Virus record (IMG/VR): IMGVR_UViG_3300032050_000111
Span: 1-64,000 of that record
Origin: a virus
Length of the DNA: 64,000 nt
Direction: 5' to 3' (one strand)
Below are positions 55,073-63,522 of the stretch, one piece after another. The translations under genes were made by a program, and so were the position numbers. A model generated the notes under the pieces. That model made no database searches and was not told where the DNA came from. It saw only the letters and a list, made by a program, of their open reading frames with translations. Position 1 is the first letter of the stretch. The number at the start of each line of letters is the position of its first letter.

Positions 55073-58000
55073 GTGCACCCGGCCACGCTGAGCGTGCTGT
55101 CCGAAGCGGGTGCGCCTAAGATGTCTAGGCGCGCTTTTCTGCAGACCACGGCAGCTGTTGCCGGTGCTACTAAGCTAGGCAAAGTGCCCACTAGCGCAAG
55201 CGAAGCGGTTGCTGAAATAAAACGGCTGCTTAGTGGGGCGGATGATCGACAGGATGTGGCGTTTTCTATGCTAGATCGTAACGCAGAAGATGCGCTACGA
55301 GAAGCCGCTGATGTTGCTGCCCAACCTGCTGTTAAAGATTTTCCATGGATGGAGTCCGAATTTCGTGACGATTTTGACTGGGACTACGCAATCAACGACT
55401 ATGTTGAGAGCAAAGGTATAGATACGGCCGTCAAAGAGTTCAGGCAGTACGCTGATACGATCAACCGGTTTGTTGAAGAAGCGGTTTCTCGGTATGCGCC
55501 TAAAGATAAACAAGGCGAGCCTGCTAAGACCGGCATAACCGCCGAGCAGCGTGCGGCGCGTCGCGAGCTTGAGAAGCTCTACAACGAGGTCAAGGCCGAT
55601 CCGAAGTTCGCCAAGGAGTACGCCTCGACAGACCTCAAGGAGTTCGTCTCCGAGCTTCTGTCCAACGCTGATCTGCGCAACAAGCTCGACGCCCGCGAGG
55701 GACTGCTGAAACGCATCTACAACGCGCTCCTGCGGCTGCTGGGCTTCGATGTACCCAGCACTTCTCAGAAGGCCACCTCAGCGGCCTACAGGCTCTTCCA
55801 GCCGGCAGCGCCTACGTCCACCACGAGCAAAGCCATCGCGTCCGTGCTGCGCGGCGTCTTCCCCGCCACCAAGCCTGTTGCTGCGGCCAGTGTCAATGCC
55901 AAAGCAGCAGAAGCCATCTCGCGGGTTGTGGGGCGCAACGCTTCGCTAGGTGACAAGATCACGGCCTTCGTGGGCGGGCTGTCGCTTAGGCAGGCGGTGC
56001 TGGACCGCTGGGCTTCGGTCGAGCACATCATCAAACAGGGTATCGCCAAAGGCAAGATCGATGAGGCGCGGGCCATGCAGCTTCGCGTGAACATGCGACT
56101 GCATGACCAGACGAACCAGCTGTTCAGCGCAGCCATGACGCGTGGCGGCATCAAGCTCAACAAAGAGGAAGACACGCGCTACGTCGAAGCGCAGGGTGGG
56201 GCCAACGCCATCCAGCTTGCGCAGGCGCTGCGCAAGGCCAAGCTGGGTAACGAGCAGTTCACTGAGCAAGCCTTCACCACATGGATGGCAGCGCTGCGCG
56301 CGGACAGCATGCCCGACGGCTACAGCAAGCTGAACTTTGGTACGGACAAAGAAGGCAAGCGACTGTTCGACAAGAGCGACGGGGACGCCGTCAAAGCGAT
56401 GGTGGCCTCAGATCCCGACACTGCAGCCGCTTTTGAAGAAGCGCGGAATATCTATCGGCAGTACAACAACGATCTCGTTGATCTGCTGGCAGATTCTGGC
56501 GTCATTGACGGCGCAAAGGCAAAGGAACTCAAGAAAGGCGACTTCGTTCCGTTCTATCGCATCTCCGGCGATGTGCTGGAACTCGATATCGGCGCATCGC
56601 GCCCTGTCACCATCGGCAACGTCATCGATCAGCCCTACCTGCGCGAACTTGTAGGCGGTGCTGACAAGATCATGCCTGTCTTCTCCAGCATGGCGCGCAA
56701 TACGTCACTGCTCATGCAGCTGTCTTTGCGCAATCTGCAGGCCAAAGACGTAGCCAACATGCTGAAAGAAGTCGGACTTGCGCAGATTGTACCCAAGGCG
56801 CTCAACCAGAACGGACGCGTCATTCGCTTCAAGGCCGACGGCAAAGAACTGTCTGCCGTGCTTGACCCCGGCGCTTTCCAAGAGCAGGGTCTGACGCCCG
56901 AAATGGTCGTGCAAGGGCTGCAGGGCGTGAAGACTGCTATTCCCGCTGTAGTCAAGGCGATGTCTTACCCGGCCTCGTTGCTGCGTAAGACCATCACACG
57001 GACGCCTGTCTACGTTGTACGGCAGATGATCCGCGACCCGCTCAACGCGTGGATGACGACGGGCGGCGACCTGAAGCCGCTCAAAGTGGCGGCGAACGGT
57101 ATTCGCAACATGTTCTCGACTAAGCTCAACAAAACGGAAGAAGCGTTGAGCAAGGCCGGCGTGGTCAGCAGCCATGTGTTCAGCAATGACCCAGAAGACA
57201 TTGCGCGCATCCTTCAGCAAGTAACGGCGGGCGGTACTAATTGGAACACCGCCATGGCGAAGCTCGACGGCATGGCGATGAAGGCCGATGCACAGACGCG
57301 GGCGGCGGTATACGACAGCTTCCGCAACAAAGGCATGACGCACGTCGAGGCGCTGCTGAGCACGCTGGAGTCAATGAACTTCACGCGGCGAGGAACCTCC
57401 GCGTCGATGCTGTGGCTCTCGACCATCATCCCCTTCTTCAACGCGCAGGTGCAGGGTCTGGACATCTTCTATCGGTCGCTCGTCGGGGACGTGCCCTATG
57501 AGCAGAAGATGAACGCCCGGGCTAAGCTGCTGGAGCGCGGCGCGCTGATGGCCGGCCTGACGATGGCCTACGCTCTGCTGATGCAGGACGATGAGTCCTA
57601 CAAGAACGCCACGCCGGAAGAGCGGGCCATGAACTGGTTCTTGCCGCTGCCCGGCGGCGAGTCGATCCGTGTGCCCATCCCGTTCGAGTTCGGCCTGCTC
57701 TTCAAGTCGCTGCCTGAGGCGCTCATCAACACAGCCTTCGGCGATACGCGGGTGTCGGAGGCAGTACGAGCGCTCGGTAAGCAGCTGACGATGTCCAGCC
57801 CGCTGGCGCTGCCAACGGCGATCAATCCGGTGGTCGAGCTTGCGGCCAACTACAGCTTCTTCACCGACCAGCCGATCCAGTCTGCGCGGGAGATGGGCCT
57901 TGAGCCCGGGGAGCGCTTCCGGCAGAACACGTCCGAGCTTGCCAAGCTCATCGGCGGAACGGCCAACGTCTCGCCCATCGCCATCGAGCATCTTGTGCGG

Positions 58001-58462
58001 GGCTACACCGGTTCGACGGGCATCCTCGCCATGTCGCTGCTCAACCCGCTGCTGCGGCCTTTCTCAGCCCAGCAGATGGGCGAGCGGCCCGAGCGCCTGC
58101 TCAGCGAAGTGCCGATGCTGGGCACGCTCATCCAGCCCGCGTCCGGGCGCGGGCTGCTCAACGCGGCTTTTGATGACATCAACCGCATCCAGCGCGCTGC
58201 GCAGACGTACAACGAGATGATGCAAGCAGGGCGGGTAGAGGACGCCGCCGCGTTCGCCAATCGCTTCTCGCGAGAACTGGCGCTCACTTCCACGGGCGGT
58301 GCCTTCCGGCAGCAGATGGGCGAGCTTGCCGATCAGAAGCGGCAGATCGCCGCCAGCCCTGATCTCAGCGGCGCGCAGAAGCGAGCGCAGATCGATGACA
58401 TTCGGCAGATAGAGATCATGCTTTCCCGCCAGATACGCGACTTGGTCAACGCGTCCGAGTGA
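55073..58462 (+). CDS. Giant polyvalent ejection protein, part after the TAG (LPD38-like)
   Basis: The frame continues for 1,129 residues from the first usable start (GTG 55073). That GTG is the Val of the HEAVH motif, so starting there would break a HExxH peptidase-like site; an ATG at 55121 or read-through of the TAG are alternatives. After 55121 comes MSRRAFLQTTAAVAGA, a twin-arginine motif. Later ELEKLYNEVKADPKF and LKEFVSELLSN are conserved beside HExxH in phage polyvalent proteins. The last 500 residues (RTPVYVVRQMIRDPLNAW, WLSTIIPFFNAQVQGLDIFY, PVPFEFG-like region) match the large polyvalent protein domain LPD38. Injection with the genome is likely. Confidence 0.7.
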   Translation: MHPATLSVLSEAGAPKMSRRAFLQTTAAVAGATKLGKVPTSASEAVAEIKRLLSGADDRQDVAFSMLDRNAEDALREAADVAAQPAVKDFPWMESEFRDDFDWDYAINDYVESKGIDTAVKEFRQYADTINRFVEEAVSRYAPKDKQGEPAKTGITAEQRAARRELEKLYNEVKADPKFAKEYASTDLKEFVSELLSNADLRNKLDAREGLLKRIYNALLRLLGFDVPSTSQKATSAAYRLFQPAAPTSTTSKAIASVLRGVFPATKPVAAASVNAKAAEAISRVVGRNASLGDKITAFVGGLSLRQAVLDRWASVEHIIKQGIAKGKIDEARAMQLRVNMRLHDQTNQLFSAAMTRGGIKLNKEEDTRYVEAQGGANAIQLAQALRKAKLGNEQFTEQAFTTWMAALRADSMPDGYSKLNFGTDKEGKRLFDKSDGDAVKAMVASDPDTAAAFEEARNIYRQYNNDLVDLLADSGVIDGAKAKELKKGDFVPFYRISGDVLELDIGASRPVTIGNVIDQPYLRELVGGADKIMPVFSSMARNTSLLMQLSLRNLQAKDVANMLKEVGLAQIVPKALNQNGRVIRFKADGKELSAVLDPGAFQEQGLTPEMVVQGLQGVKTAIPAVVKAMSYPASLLRKTITRTPVYVVRQMIRDPLNAWMTTGGDLKPLKVAANGIRNMFSTKLNKTEEALSKAGVVSSHVFSNDPEDIARILQQVTAGGTNWNTAMAKLDGMAMKADAQTRAAVYDSFRNKGMTHVEALLSTLESMNFTRRGTSASMLWLSTIIPFFNAQVQGLDIFYRSLVGDVPYEQKMNARAKLLERGALMAGLTMAYALLMQDDESYKNATPEERAMNWFLPLPGGESIRVPIPFEFGLLFKSLPEALINTAFGDTRVSEAVRALGKQLTMSSPLALPTAINPVVELAANYSFFTDQPIQSAREMGLEPGERFRQNTSELAKLIGGTANVSPIAIEHLVRGYTGSTGILAMSLLNPLLRPFSAQQMGERPERLLSEVPMLGTLIQPASGRGLLNAAFDDINRIQRAAQTYNEMMQAGRVEDAAAFANRFSRELALTSTGGAFRQQMGELADQKRQIAASPDLSGAQKRAQIDDIRQIEIMLSRQIRDLVNASE

Positions 58463-58634
58463 ACAGCACGCCTAGCTTGCCGTCTTTGATGGCATACACT
58501 GTCGTGATGCGGTAGCGAAAGGGGAGCGCGGACAACAACCCGCGCTCCCTCACCCCTTTGAGGTCCAGACAGGGAACGAAAAGCGACTGCCCGACCTCAA
58601 CGCGGTCCCACGGAAAGCGTACTTGATGCTTCAT
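58446..58634 (-). CDS. Small GQSLFVP-motif protein
   Basis: A 62-residue protein: FPWDRVEVGQSLFVPCLDLK, then LLSALPFRYRITTVYAIKDG. The FPWD.V..GQS.FVP start makes it a relative of the gene at 8144-8413. Its 3' end overlaps the end of the giant late gene on the other strand, and its 5' end overlaps the primase gene. Function unknown. Confidence 0.65.
   Translation of the reverse strand: MKHQVRFPWDRVEVGQSLFVPCLDLKGVRERGLLSALPFRYRITTVYAIKDGKLGVLFTRTR
58522..58549. terminator. 10-bp perfect stem-loop where late and early transcripts converge
   Basis: GGGAGCGCGG (58522-58531) pairs with CCGCGCTCCC (58540-58549) around ACAACAAC. It is 60 bases beyond the last rightward gene and inside the leftward gene. 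Rightward it is followed by TCACCCCTTT, a weak T-rich end. It may stop or slow late transcription in both directions. Confidence 0.45.
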
Positions 58635-61614
58635 CGAGTTTGTCTTTCGGCACCGTCAAGTGCATCACTGACACGCGCATAGCCGGCCCATCGACTCGGG
58701 ACAGCAAGTCTTTGCGTACACCGAAACGCACATGAAAGCCATCGTGATGCATGGCTTTGAGCCCTCTTTTCAAATCGGCAAAGCCGAAGCTCATCGCGGC
58801 GCAGTGCTGACGCAGTAGCTGCTCTTCAACAAAAAAGTCAACGAGGTGTTCATGCACCATGCCGTGTTCTACGCGGCCCATGATGTTGTTCCTCGTAGAA
58901 GTCTTCCCTGTTATATCCGCGCCGAGATCCGTCAACACACCGTCGCTGGTCCTGCGCACCACGACAAAGCGTCCGTGATGCTCGCGAATGAACGCGTTGA
59001 GCACGTCTTCCGCAGATCGTATTGCGCCCTTATACACGGCACGCGCGTTGTTCACCAACTCTTTGAGCGCCCCCAGCAAAGGCTTGAGCGGTACATCAAG
59101 CAGCTGCGCGAAGCGAGAGCCCAGAAGAACCGTGGCGGTAATGACGTTAGTGCACGCCGCGTGCCAGATCCGCTCTTCGTCCGTAAACTCGAAGTCGCGC
59201 CTAATGCGCACATGCACTTGACTCCAAAGCTCAGCGACCGTCTTGTAGTTCTGGACGCAGTAGCGAACCCACGCTTCGCCGGCCACGCCGTAGTTATTGC
59301 GCAGGTTCAGGAGGGTGCTGCGCTCCGCATCATCAAACTGAAGTTCTTTAACGGGCGTCCACTCAAGCATGCGCATAAGCTCGCCCTGCGATGAGTGCTT
59401 GCGACTGCCTGTGAGCAGGTCAGTCATGTGGACATTCGATGTCAGCGTGCAAGTAGAAGACCATGTACTGTTGTTCAGACGCTCCTTGTTGGCGCTTGAC
59501 TCCATGCGCTCCTTGCCCTGTCCCTCCGCGAAGTCAAAGATGAAAGCCGGCGCCCACTCCGCGTCGTTGCGGGCCTTGGAGGTGATTTCGTCGCTGAGCA
59601 GCGGCAGGCTGTTCAGCAGGCCCGCGCGCTGCTGCATGGCCACGGGGCTCGTACCTTTGCTTGTGCGATAACGGATCGGATGCCCCCACACGCCTGCTTT
59701 AAGCGACAGCGTCAGCGACTTGCCTGTGCCCGAAGCGGTCGATCCGATATGCCAGACAAAGCCCTCATGGTTTGAGAAGTGCATCAGCGTGGAGCCGAAG
59801 CTGTCTATGCACAGCGCCAGCATGGTCCACATCTCGCGATCTATCAGCAGATTCCAAGGCCGACGCCAGTCCTCCACCGTGCCCCGGCTCTGCGTGATGC
59901 GGTTCAAGTTCTCCAATCCTGGCATTGGCACGATGGTCTCTGTGCCATCTGCGCGGAACACGCGGTTGTTGTACACGAAGCTGCGGTCACGTTGCCACCC
60001 AAACTGCACCGGCACGTCGAGCGGCTTGCGCATAGCGGACGCTTCATTGACGCAAGCGCGAACATAACTGAAGAGATGCACGTCCATCGCAGCGCCTCTT
60101 GACGCATAGATGTTGTGCGCGGCTAGGCACTTTAACAGATCGTCTCTGGCTACAACGGCCTTAGTCGGCATGATGATGGAGATGTGCTCTTTGCTCTTGC
60201 CATCAACCGTAGGCTTTATCGCCATCAAGTGCACGCGGTGTTCGCCGTCTTCCATTTTGAGAAGGTCTACAACAAACAAGTCGTGCGACAACACCTCTAC
60301 TTTGGTTTTGATCGTTACGCCTGTCGAATCCGTTTCCTTGAGTTCGACGTACACACCCCCGCGCTCTCCGTACAGATAGCCGCGAGGGGGCGCCGGGATT
60401 TCCACTTTGCGCGTTTGCAACAGGCCCGGGCCGTCGTCCTCCTCATCATCGATGGGGTCAAGCGGGGTATCTTCCCTCAGCGTGTTGGTCGGGATAACGA
60501 CCTGTCGCGCCTCGACGTGCGTCTGCACGTCACGGCCCAGCGCGAGCGCGTTGGTGATCGAGCCCCAGTGCGGGCACCCCGGGCACACGCCCGGGTTCTC
60601 GGAGTCCATCTTGGCGCACGGATAGGGGCCTTTGATCTCAGCCAGCTTGGCGTGCATCCGCTGCTCAGGGTACGGGTGCAGCGCTGTCAGCTTGCGCGTT
60701 GCTTCATCCGCGTCGGTGCACACCTTGGCCCATGACAGGAGCCCGCGCCAGAGCGGTTCCATGCCGTCTTCCTGCGCGTGTTCTTGGTAGTAGGCCAGCT
60801 GCCGGCATCCCTGCCCGCGCTCGCTCTTGAGCCAGATCGTTTCAAATGTCGAGGTGATGTTCCCCAGCAGCGCTTCCGCTGCTGCGCTACGCCGATGGGC
60901 CGCGCGCGTTGGCGCGGACCCCGCAAGCACCGCCACTTCGCTTGCAACGAAGTCGTTGCTCACGGGCGCGTAAGCCGCGCTGAGCTTGCTGCGCACGATG
61001 GCGCTGAAGCGCTTGAGGTCGACAGGCCCTGTGCCCTCGCGCAGCACCTTGACGGGGCGCGGTGTTTCGTACACGGCCTTGTAGTTGAAGGTGCCCGGTA
61101 CGCGCAGGATGCGCGCAGCGTCAGCGGTGACCGTCATGTCGATCACAAACTTCTCTTGCAGGCACAGGCGCTTGAAGTTCTCCGCTACAGGCTTCCACGT
61201 CACGATGTCCGTGTCGTCTGCCAGCGGCCAATAGCAATGTAGCCCTCCACCGGAGGACACGATGTGGGGAAAGCCGAGTTCGTCCAGCCCTGTGTTCTCA
61301 AGAAACGCGTAAAGCGCCTCTCCCGCAGCGGCTTTTGTTTTGTACCCGTCAATGTCGATGAACAGCGCCTTGATTGCCTGCGCGTTCTTGACGGTGCGCC
61401 TTTCGCGTGAAAGCGTGGCTACGCTTGGGTCAAACGTAGAGAGTCCGAAGTAGATGTCGAACCGTTCTTGGTGCCAGCGCTTGATGTGCGGTACAAGTTC
61501 CTCAAGTGTAGGCTGAAACACATGCAGCTTTTTCGTGCCCTTTATCCCAACTGCGCAATACAGCCCGTTCCCGGGCGACGGCAGTACGTCGGCCATTAGC
61601 TCCAGAGCGCGCAT
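58597..61614 (-). CDS. Primase-polymerase (AEP) / helicase fusion protein
   Basis: A 1,005-residue replication protein. The N-terminal archaeo-eukaryotic primase domain shows the metal-binding FIDIDG (about residue 88), SSGGGLHCYWPL (about 118) and ARILRVPGTFNYK (about 168). The C-terminal half is an ATPase: Walker A GSTASGTGKSLT (about 623) and an acidic LPLLSDEIT (about 670), as in DUF927/SF3-type helicases. The middle has a cysteine cluster (CAKMDSENPGVCPGCPHW), possibly a zinc site. It would lay down primers and unwind DNA for the phage polymerase. Start at 61614; an ATG at 61596 with GGAG close by is an alternative. Confidence 0.85.
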   Translation of the reverse strand: MRALELMADVLPSPGNGLYCAVGIKGTKKLHVFQPTLEELVPHIKRWHQERFDIYFGLSTFDPSVATLSRERRTVKNAQAIKALFIDIDGYKTKAAAGEALYAFLENTGLDELGFPHIVSSGGGLHCYWPLADDTDIVTWKPVAENFKRLCLQEKFVIDMTVTADAARILRVPGTFNYKAVYETPRPVKVLREGTGPVDLKRFSAIVRSKLSAAYAPVSNDFVASEVAVLAGSAPTRAAHRRSAAAEALLGNITSTFETIWLKSERGQGCRQLAYYQEHAQEDGMEPLWRGLLSWAKVCTDADEATRKLTALHPYPEQRMHAKLAEIKGPYPCAKMDSENPGVCPGCPHWGSITNALALGRDVQTHVEARQVVIPTNTLREDTPLDPIDDEEDDGPGLLQTRKVEIPAPPRGYLYGERGGVYVELKETDSTGVTIKTKVEVLSHDLFVVDLLKMEDGEHRVHLMAIKPTVDGKSKEHISIIMPTKAVVARDDLLKCLAAHNIYASRGAAMDVHLFSYVRACVNEASAMRKPLDVPVQFGWQRDRSFVYNNRVFRADGTETIVPMPGLENLNRITQSRGTVEDWRRPWNLLIDREMWTMLALCIDSFGSTLMHFSNHEGFVWHIGSTASGTGKSLTLSLKAGVWGHPIRYRTSKGTSPVAMQQRAGLLNSLPLLSDEITSKARNDAEWAPAFIFDFAEGQGKERMESSANKERLNNSTWSSTCTLTSNVHMTDLLTGSRKHSSQGELMRMLEWTPVKELQFDDAERSTLLNLRNNYGVAGEAWVRYCVQNYKTVAELWSQVHVRIRRDFEFTDEERIWHAACTNVITATVLLGSRFAQLLDVPLKPLLGALKELVNNARAVYKGAIRSAEDVLNAFIREHHGRFVVVRRTSDGVLTDLGADITGKTSTRNNIMGRVEHGMVHEHLVDFFVEEQLLRQHCAAMSFGFADLKRGLKAMHHDGFHVRFGVRKDLLSRVDGPAMRVSVMHLTVPKDKLDEASSTLSVGPR

Positions 61615-61657
61615 TGTGTTTACCGTTCAGCATAGACCGTCACCTCACCCCGCCTGT

Positions 61658-61948
61658 TCAGCCTTTTTGCTGAAACTCTCGCAGACTGAATTCTGTGCAT
61701 ATTGCTCTCCAAGCGTCCTGTTGCGTTTTAGCAGCCTGCATGCAGCGCACGAGCCGCTCCACGGCTGCTTTGTTTCGGGGGGTTACGTCGTTGCCGTTCA
61801 TCCAGTTGTACACCGTCTGACGCGTAGCGTGCGTGGCTTCGCAGAGCAGCGTGACCGGGATGTCGTGGTAGATGGCCCAGCGCCCGAGACGCACGCCCAA
61901 GCTCAAAGGCAGCGACTGTACCTTGTCGATGAAGTTCTGTCTGTACAT
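61658..61948 (-). CDS. Helix-turn-helix DNA-binding protein
   Basis: A 96-residue protein. VTLLCEATHATRQTVYNWMN is a helix-turn-helix of the Cro/C1 type (first helix, turn, recognition helix TVYNWM), then VTPRNKAAVERLVRCMQAA. It probably regulates the replication genes or the early/late switch. It sits between the primase and SSB genes. No strong ribosome site is visible before the ATG; a GC-rich stem-loop lies just upstream. Confidence 0.7.
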   Translation of the reverse strand: MYRQNFIDKVQSLPLSLGVRLGRWAIYHDIPVTLLCEATHATRQTVYNWMNGNDVTPRNKAAVERLVRCMQAAKTQQDAWRAICTEFSLREFQQKG

Positions 61949-61956
61949 GGGGTGTC

Positions 61957-61981
61957 GGGGCCCCGCGCACGGCGCGGCCCC
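61957..61981. repeat. Imperfect GC-rich stem-loop before the HTH gene
   Basis: GGGGCC..GCGC (61957-61968) can pair with GCGCGGCCCC (61972-61981) with a two-base bulge. It lies between the stop at 61990 and the next start, in the same relative position as the early junction hairpins. Confidence 0.45.
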
Positions 61982-61989
61982 TGCTCCTG

Positions 61990-63030
61990 TTACTCGTCGT
62001 CCCAGTCGGACAGAGCCTGCGCCAGTTCCGCTTTGGCGGGCGCAGCCGGCTTCGCTGCAGGCTTGCGCACCTCAGGCTCATCGGCATCGTCGTCTGCGGG
62101 CGCTGCAGCGGCCTTCTTCGCCTTGGGCGGGGGCGGCGGCGCATCCTCATCGTCTTCTACTGCGGGCGCGGGGGCCGGCGCCGCAGCGGCCTTCTTCGCC
62201 TTGGGCGGGGGCGGAGGCACGTCGTCTTCCACCTCAGGCTGCGGGGCCGGCGCAGGCGCCTTCTTGGCCTTGGGCGGGGCACCCTCCAGCTGCGCCGGCT
62301 GCGCCGGTTCCACGTTGTCGCGCTTGGCGACCGTCATGGTGACCGCCTTGGTCGCTTCCTCCGAGCCGGCCTGCGTCTCGATGGTGGCGTACTCATCGTC
62401 GGACAGCCAGCGCATCGCCTTGAAGACTAGCTTGGGGTTGTCCGCCTCAAGGTCGAACTTCATCCGGGTGACGACCGTCTCCGGGTTGATGCGCTGCGCG
62501 GCCAGCCAGCGGGCGTACTCTTGCAGCGGGCGCTTGTCGCCCTTGGCTTCGCCAAAGAGGCTGGTGGCGGGCAGCGCAAGCTGCATCACCGCGCCTTCCA
62601 TGTCGTTGGCGAGCACCACTGCGATCCGCTGCTGGTAACGGCAGGCGCGGCTGTTGCCCTGCCCAGAGCCCGCGACGTTCTTCGGGCACGCCGCACAGGT
62701 AGCCGCCTGCGGGTGTTCCGCTTCAGGGCTCGGCGTGTTGCCGTCCGCCGACCAGCAATCGGGCGCAGCAGCGGCATCGGAATCGTAGTTCTTGGCGTAC
62801 CAGACGCGACCGACCTTGGGCGCCGCCTTGATGATCACCACGTCGAGGTAGCGCTCCTCGATGTTGGCGATCTCTTTGCCATTGTCCAGCAGACGGAACA
62901 CACCGTTGGCGATGGAGATGCGCTTGCCGCCTGCACCACCACCCGCGAGCGCTTTGGCGGTCTCAGAGAGTTCGGCTTTGCGGGCGAAAGCGGGCACCTG
63001 CGAGGGGTTGAATTGAACGACTGCGTTCAT
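61990..63030 (-). CDS. ssDNA-binding-like protein with repeated Pro/Lys-Ala tail
   Basis: A 346-residue protein. The N-terminal 230 residues form a conserved core (RISIANGVFRLLDNGKEIAN, LDVVIIKAAPKVGRVWYAK) with cysteines (DCWSADG, CAACPKN, ACRYQQR) and SSB-like strands. The tail carries PPPPPKAKKAAAAP twice and ends in acidic SDWDDE, as SSB proteins end in an acidic tip that recruits partners. It lies in the replication cluster. The SSB role is inferred; it could instead be a recombination mediator. Confidence 0.65.
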   Translation of the reverse strand: MNAVVQFNPSQVPAFARKAELSETAKALAGGGAGGKRISIANGVFRLLDNGKEIANIEERYLDVVIIKAAPKVGRVWYAKNYDSDAAAAPDCWSADGNTPSPEAEHPQAATCAACPKNVAGSGQGNSRACRYQQRIAVVLANDMEGAVMQLALPATSLFGEAKGDKRPLQEYARWLAAQRINPETVVTRMKFDLEADNPKLVFKAMRWLSDDEYATIETQAGSEEATKAVTMTVAKRDNVEPAQPAQLEGAPPKAKKAPAPAPQPEVEDDVPPPPPKAKKAAAAPAPAPAVEDDEDAPPPPPKAKKAAAAPADDDADEPEVRKPAAKPAAPAKAELAQALSDWDDE

Positions 63031-63037
63031 GCTTGTC

Positions 63038-63454
63038 TCACTTGGAAGGTTTACGGACAGAGATAACGTACTCCGAGTTGCTGTTCAACCCGGGCGGTAC
63101 GAGGGTGGGGTTCGCTTCAAGGAATTGGGCCATGTTCTTCTGGCTGATACGTTTCTCCACTAGGTCGAGTGCGTCGTGCTGCAACATGAACTGCTTGAAC
63201 GCGTCCCAGTCCTGCGCATGGAAACGCGTCTGGGTGCCGAGAATGACAGTGCCGTGCGCCGTGTTGGCGCTCTTGACGCCCATGGCCAGCAACCTGTCCT
63301 TGAGTTCGTTACGCACAGCATCGCGCTGCGCGGTCAGCTGCGCGACCTCTTTGTCGTATTCAGCCGTCAGTTCTTGGATGCGCCCCTGTATCTTGCGATA
63401 CACACGGGCGAGCTTGTCCAGCGGCACTTCGTCCGCTTGCACTGCATCGGTCAT
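63038..63454 (-). CDS. Conserved phage protein upstream of SSB
   Basis: A 138-residue protein. LARVYRKIQGRIQELTAEYD starts a coiled coil, followed by LLAMGVKSANTAHGTVILGT, DWDAFKQFMLQHDALDLVEK, RISQKNMAQFLEANP and LNSNSEYVISVRKP. This order is a common family in replication clusters with no assigned function. The start at 63454 follows AGGAGAGAAG; the ORF to 63589 crosses the promoter and is not used. Confidence 0.75.
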   Translation of the reverse strand: MTDAVQADEVPLDKLARVYRKIQGRIQELTAEYDKEVAQLTAQRDAVRNELKDRLLAMGVKSANTAHGTVILGTQTRFHAQDWDAFKQFMLQHDALDLVEKRISQKNMAQFLEANPTLVPPGLNSNSEYVISVRKPSK

Positions 63455-63494
63455 TCTTCTCTCCTGAAGGGTCGGTAACGCCGACCGTTTTACA

Positions 63495-63522
63495 AGTCTA
63501 GTGTTTGTAAAGCGTTTGTCAA
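63495..63522 (-). promoter_or_regulatory. Sigma-70-like promoter for the leftward SSB/primase genes
   Basis: Read leftward: TTGACA at 63522-63517, a 16-base spacer and TAGACT at 63500-63495. It lies in the only gap between the helicase stop and the next start; the -35 overlaps the helicase stop codon. A small GTCGG/CCGAC stem follows at 63471-63485. Confidence 0.65.
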
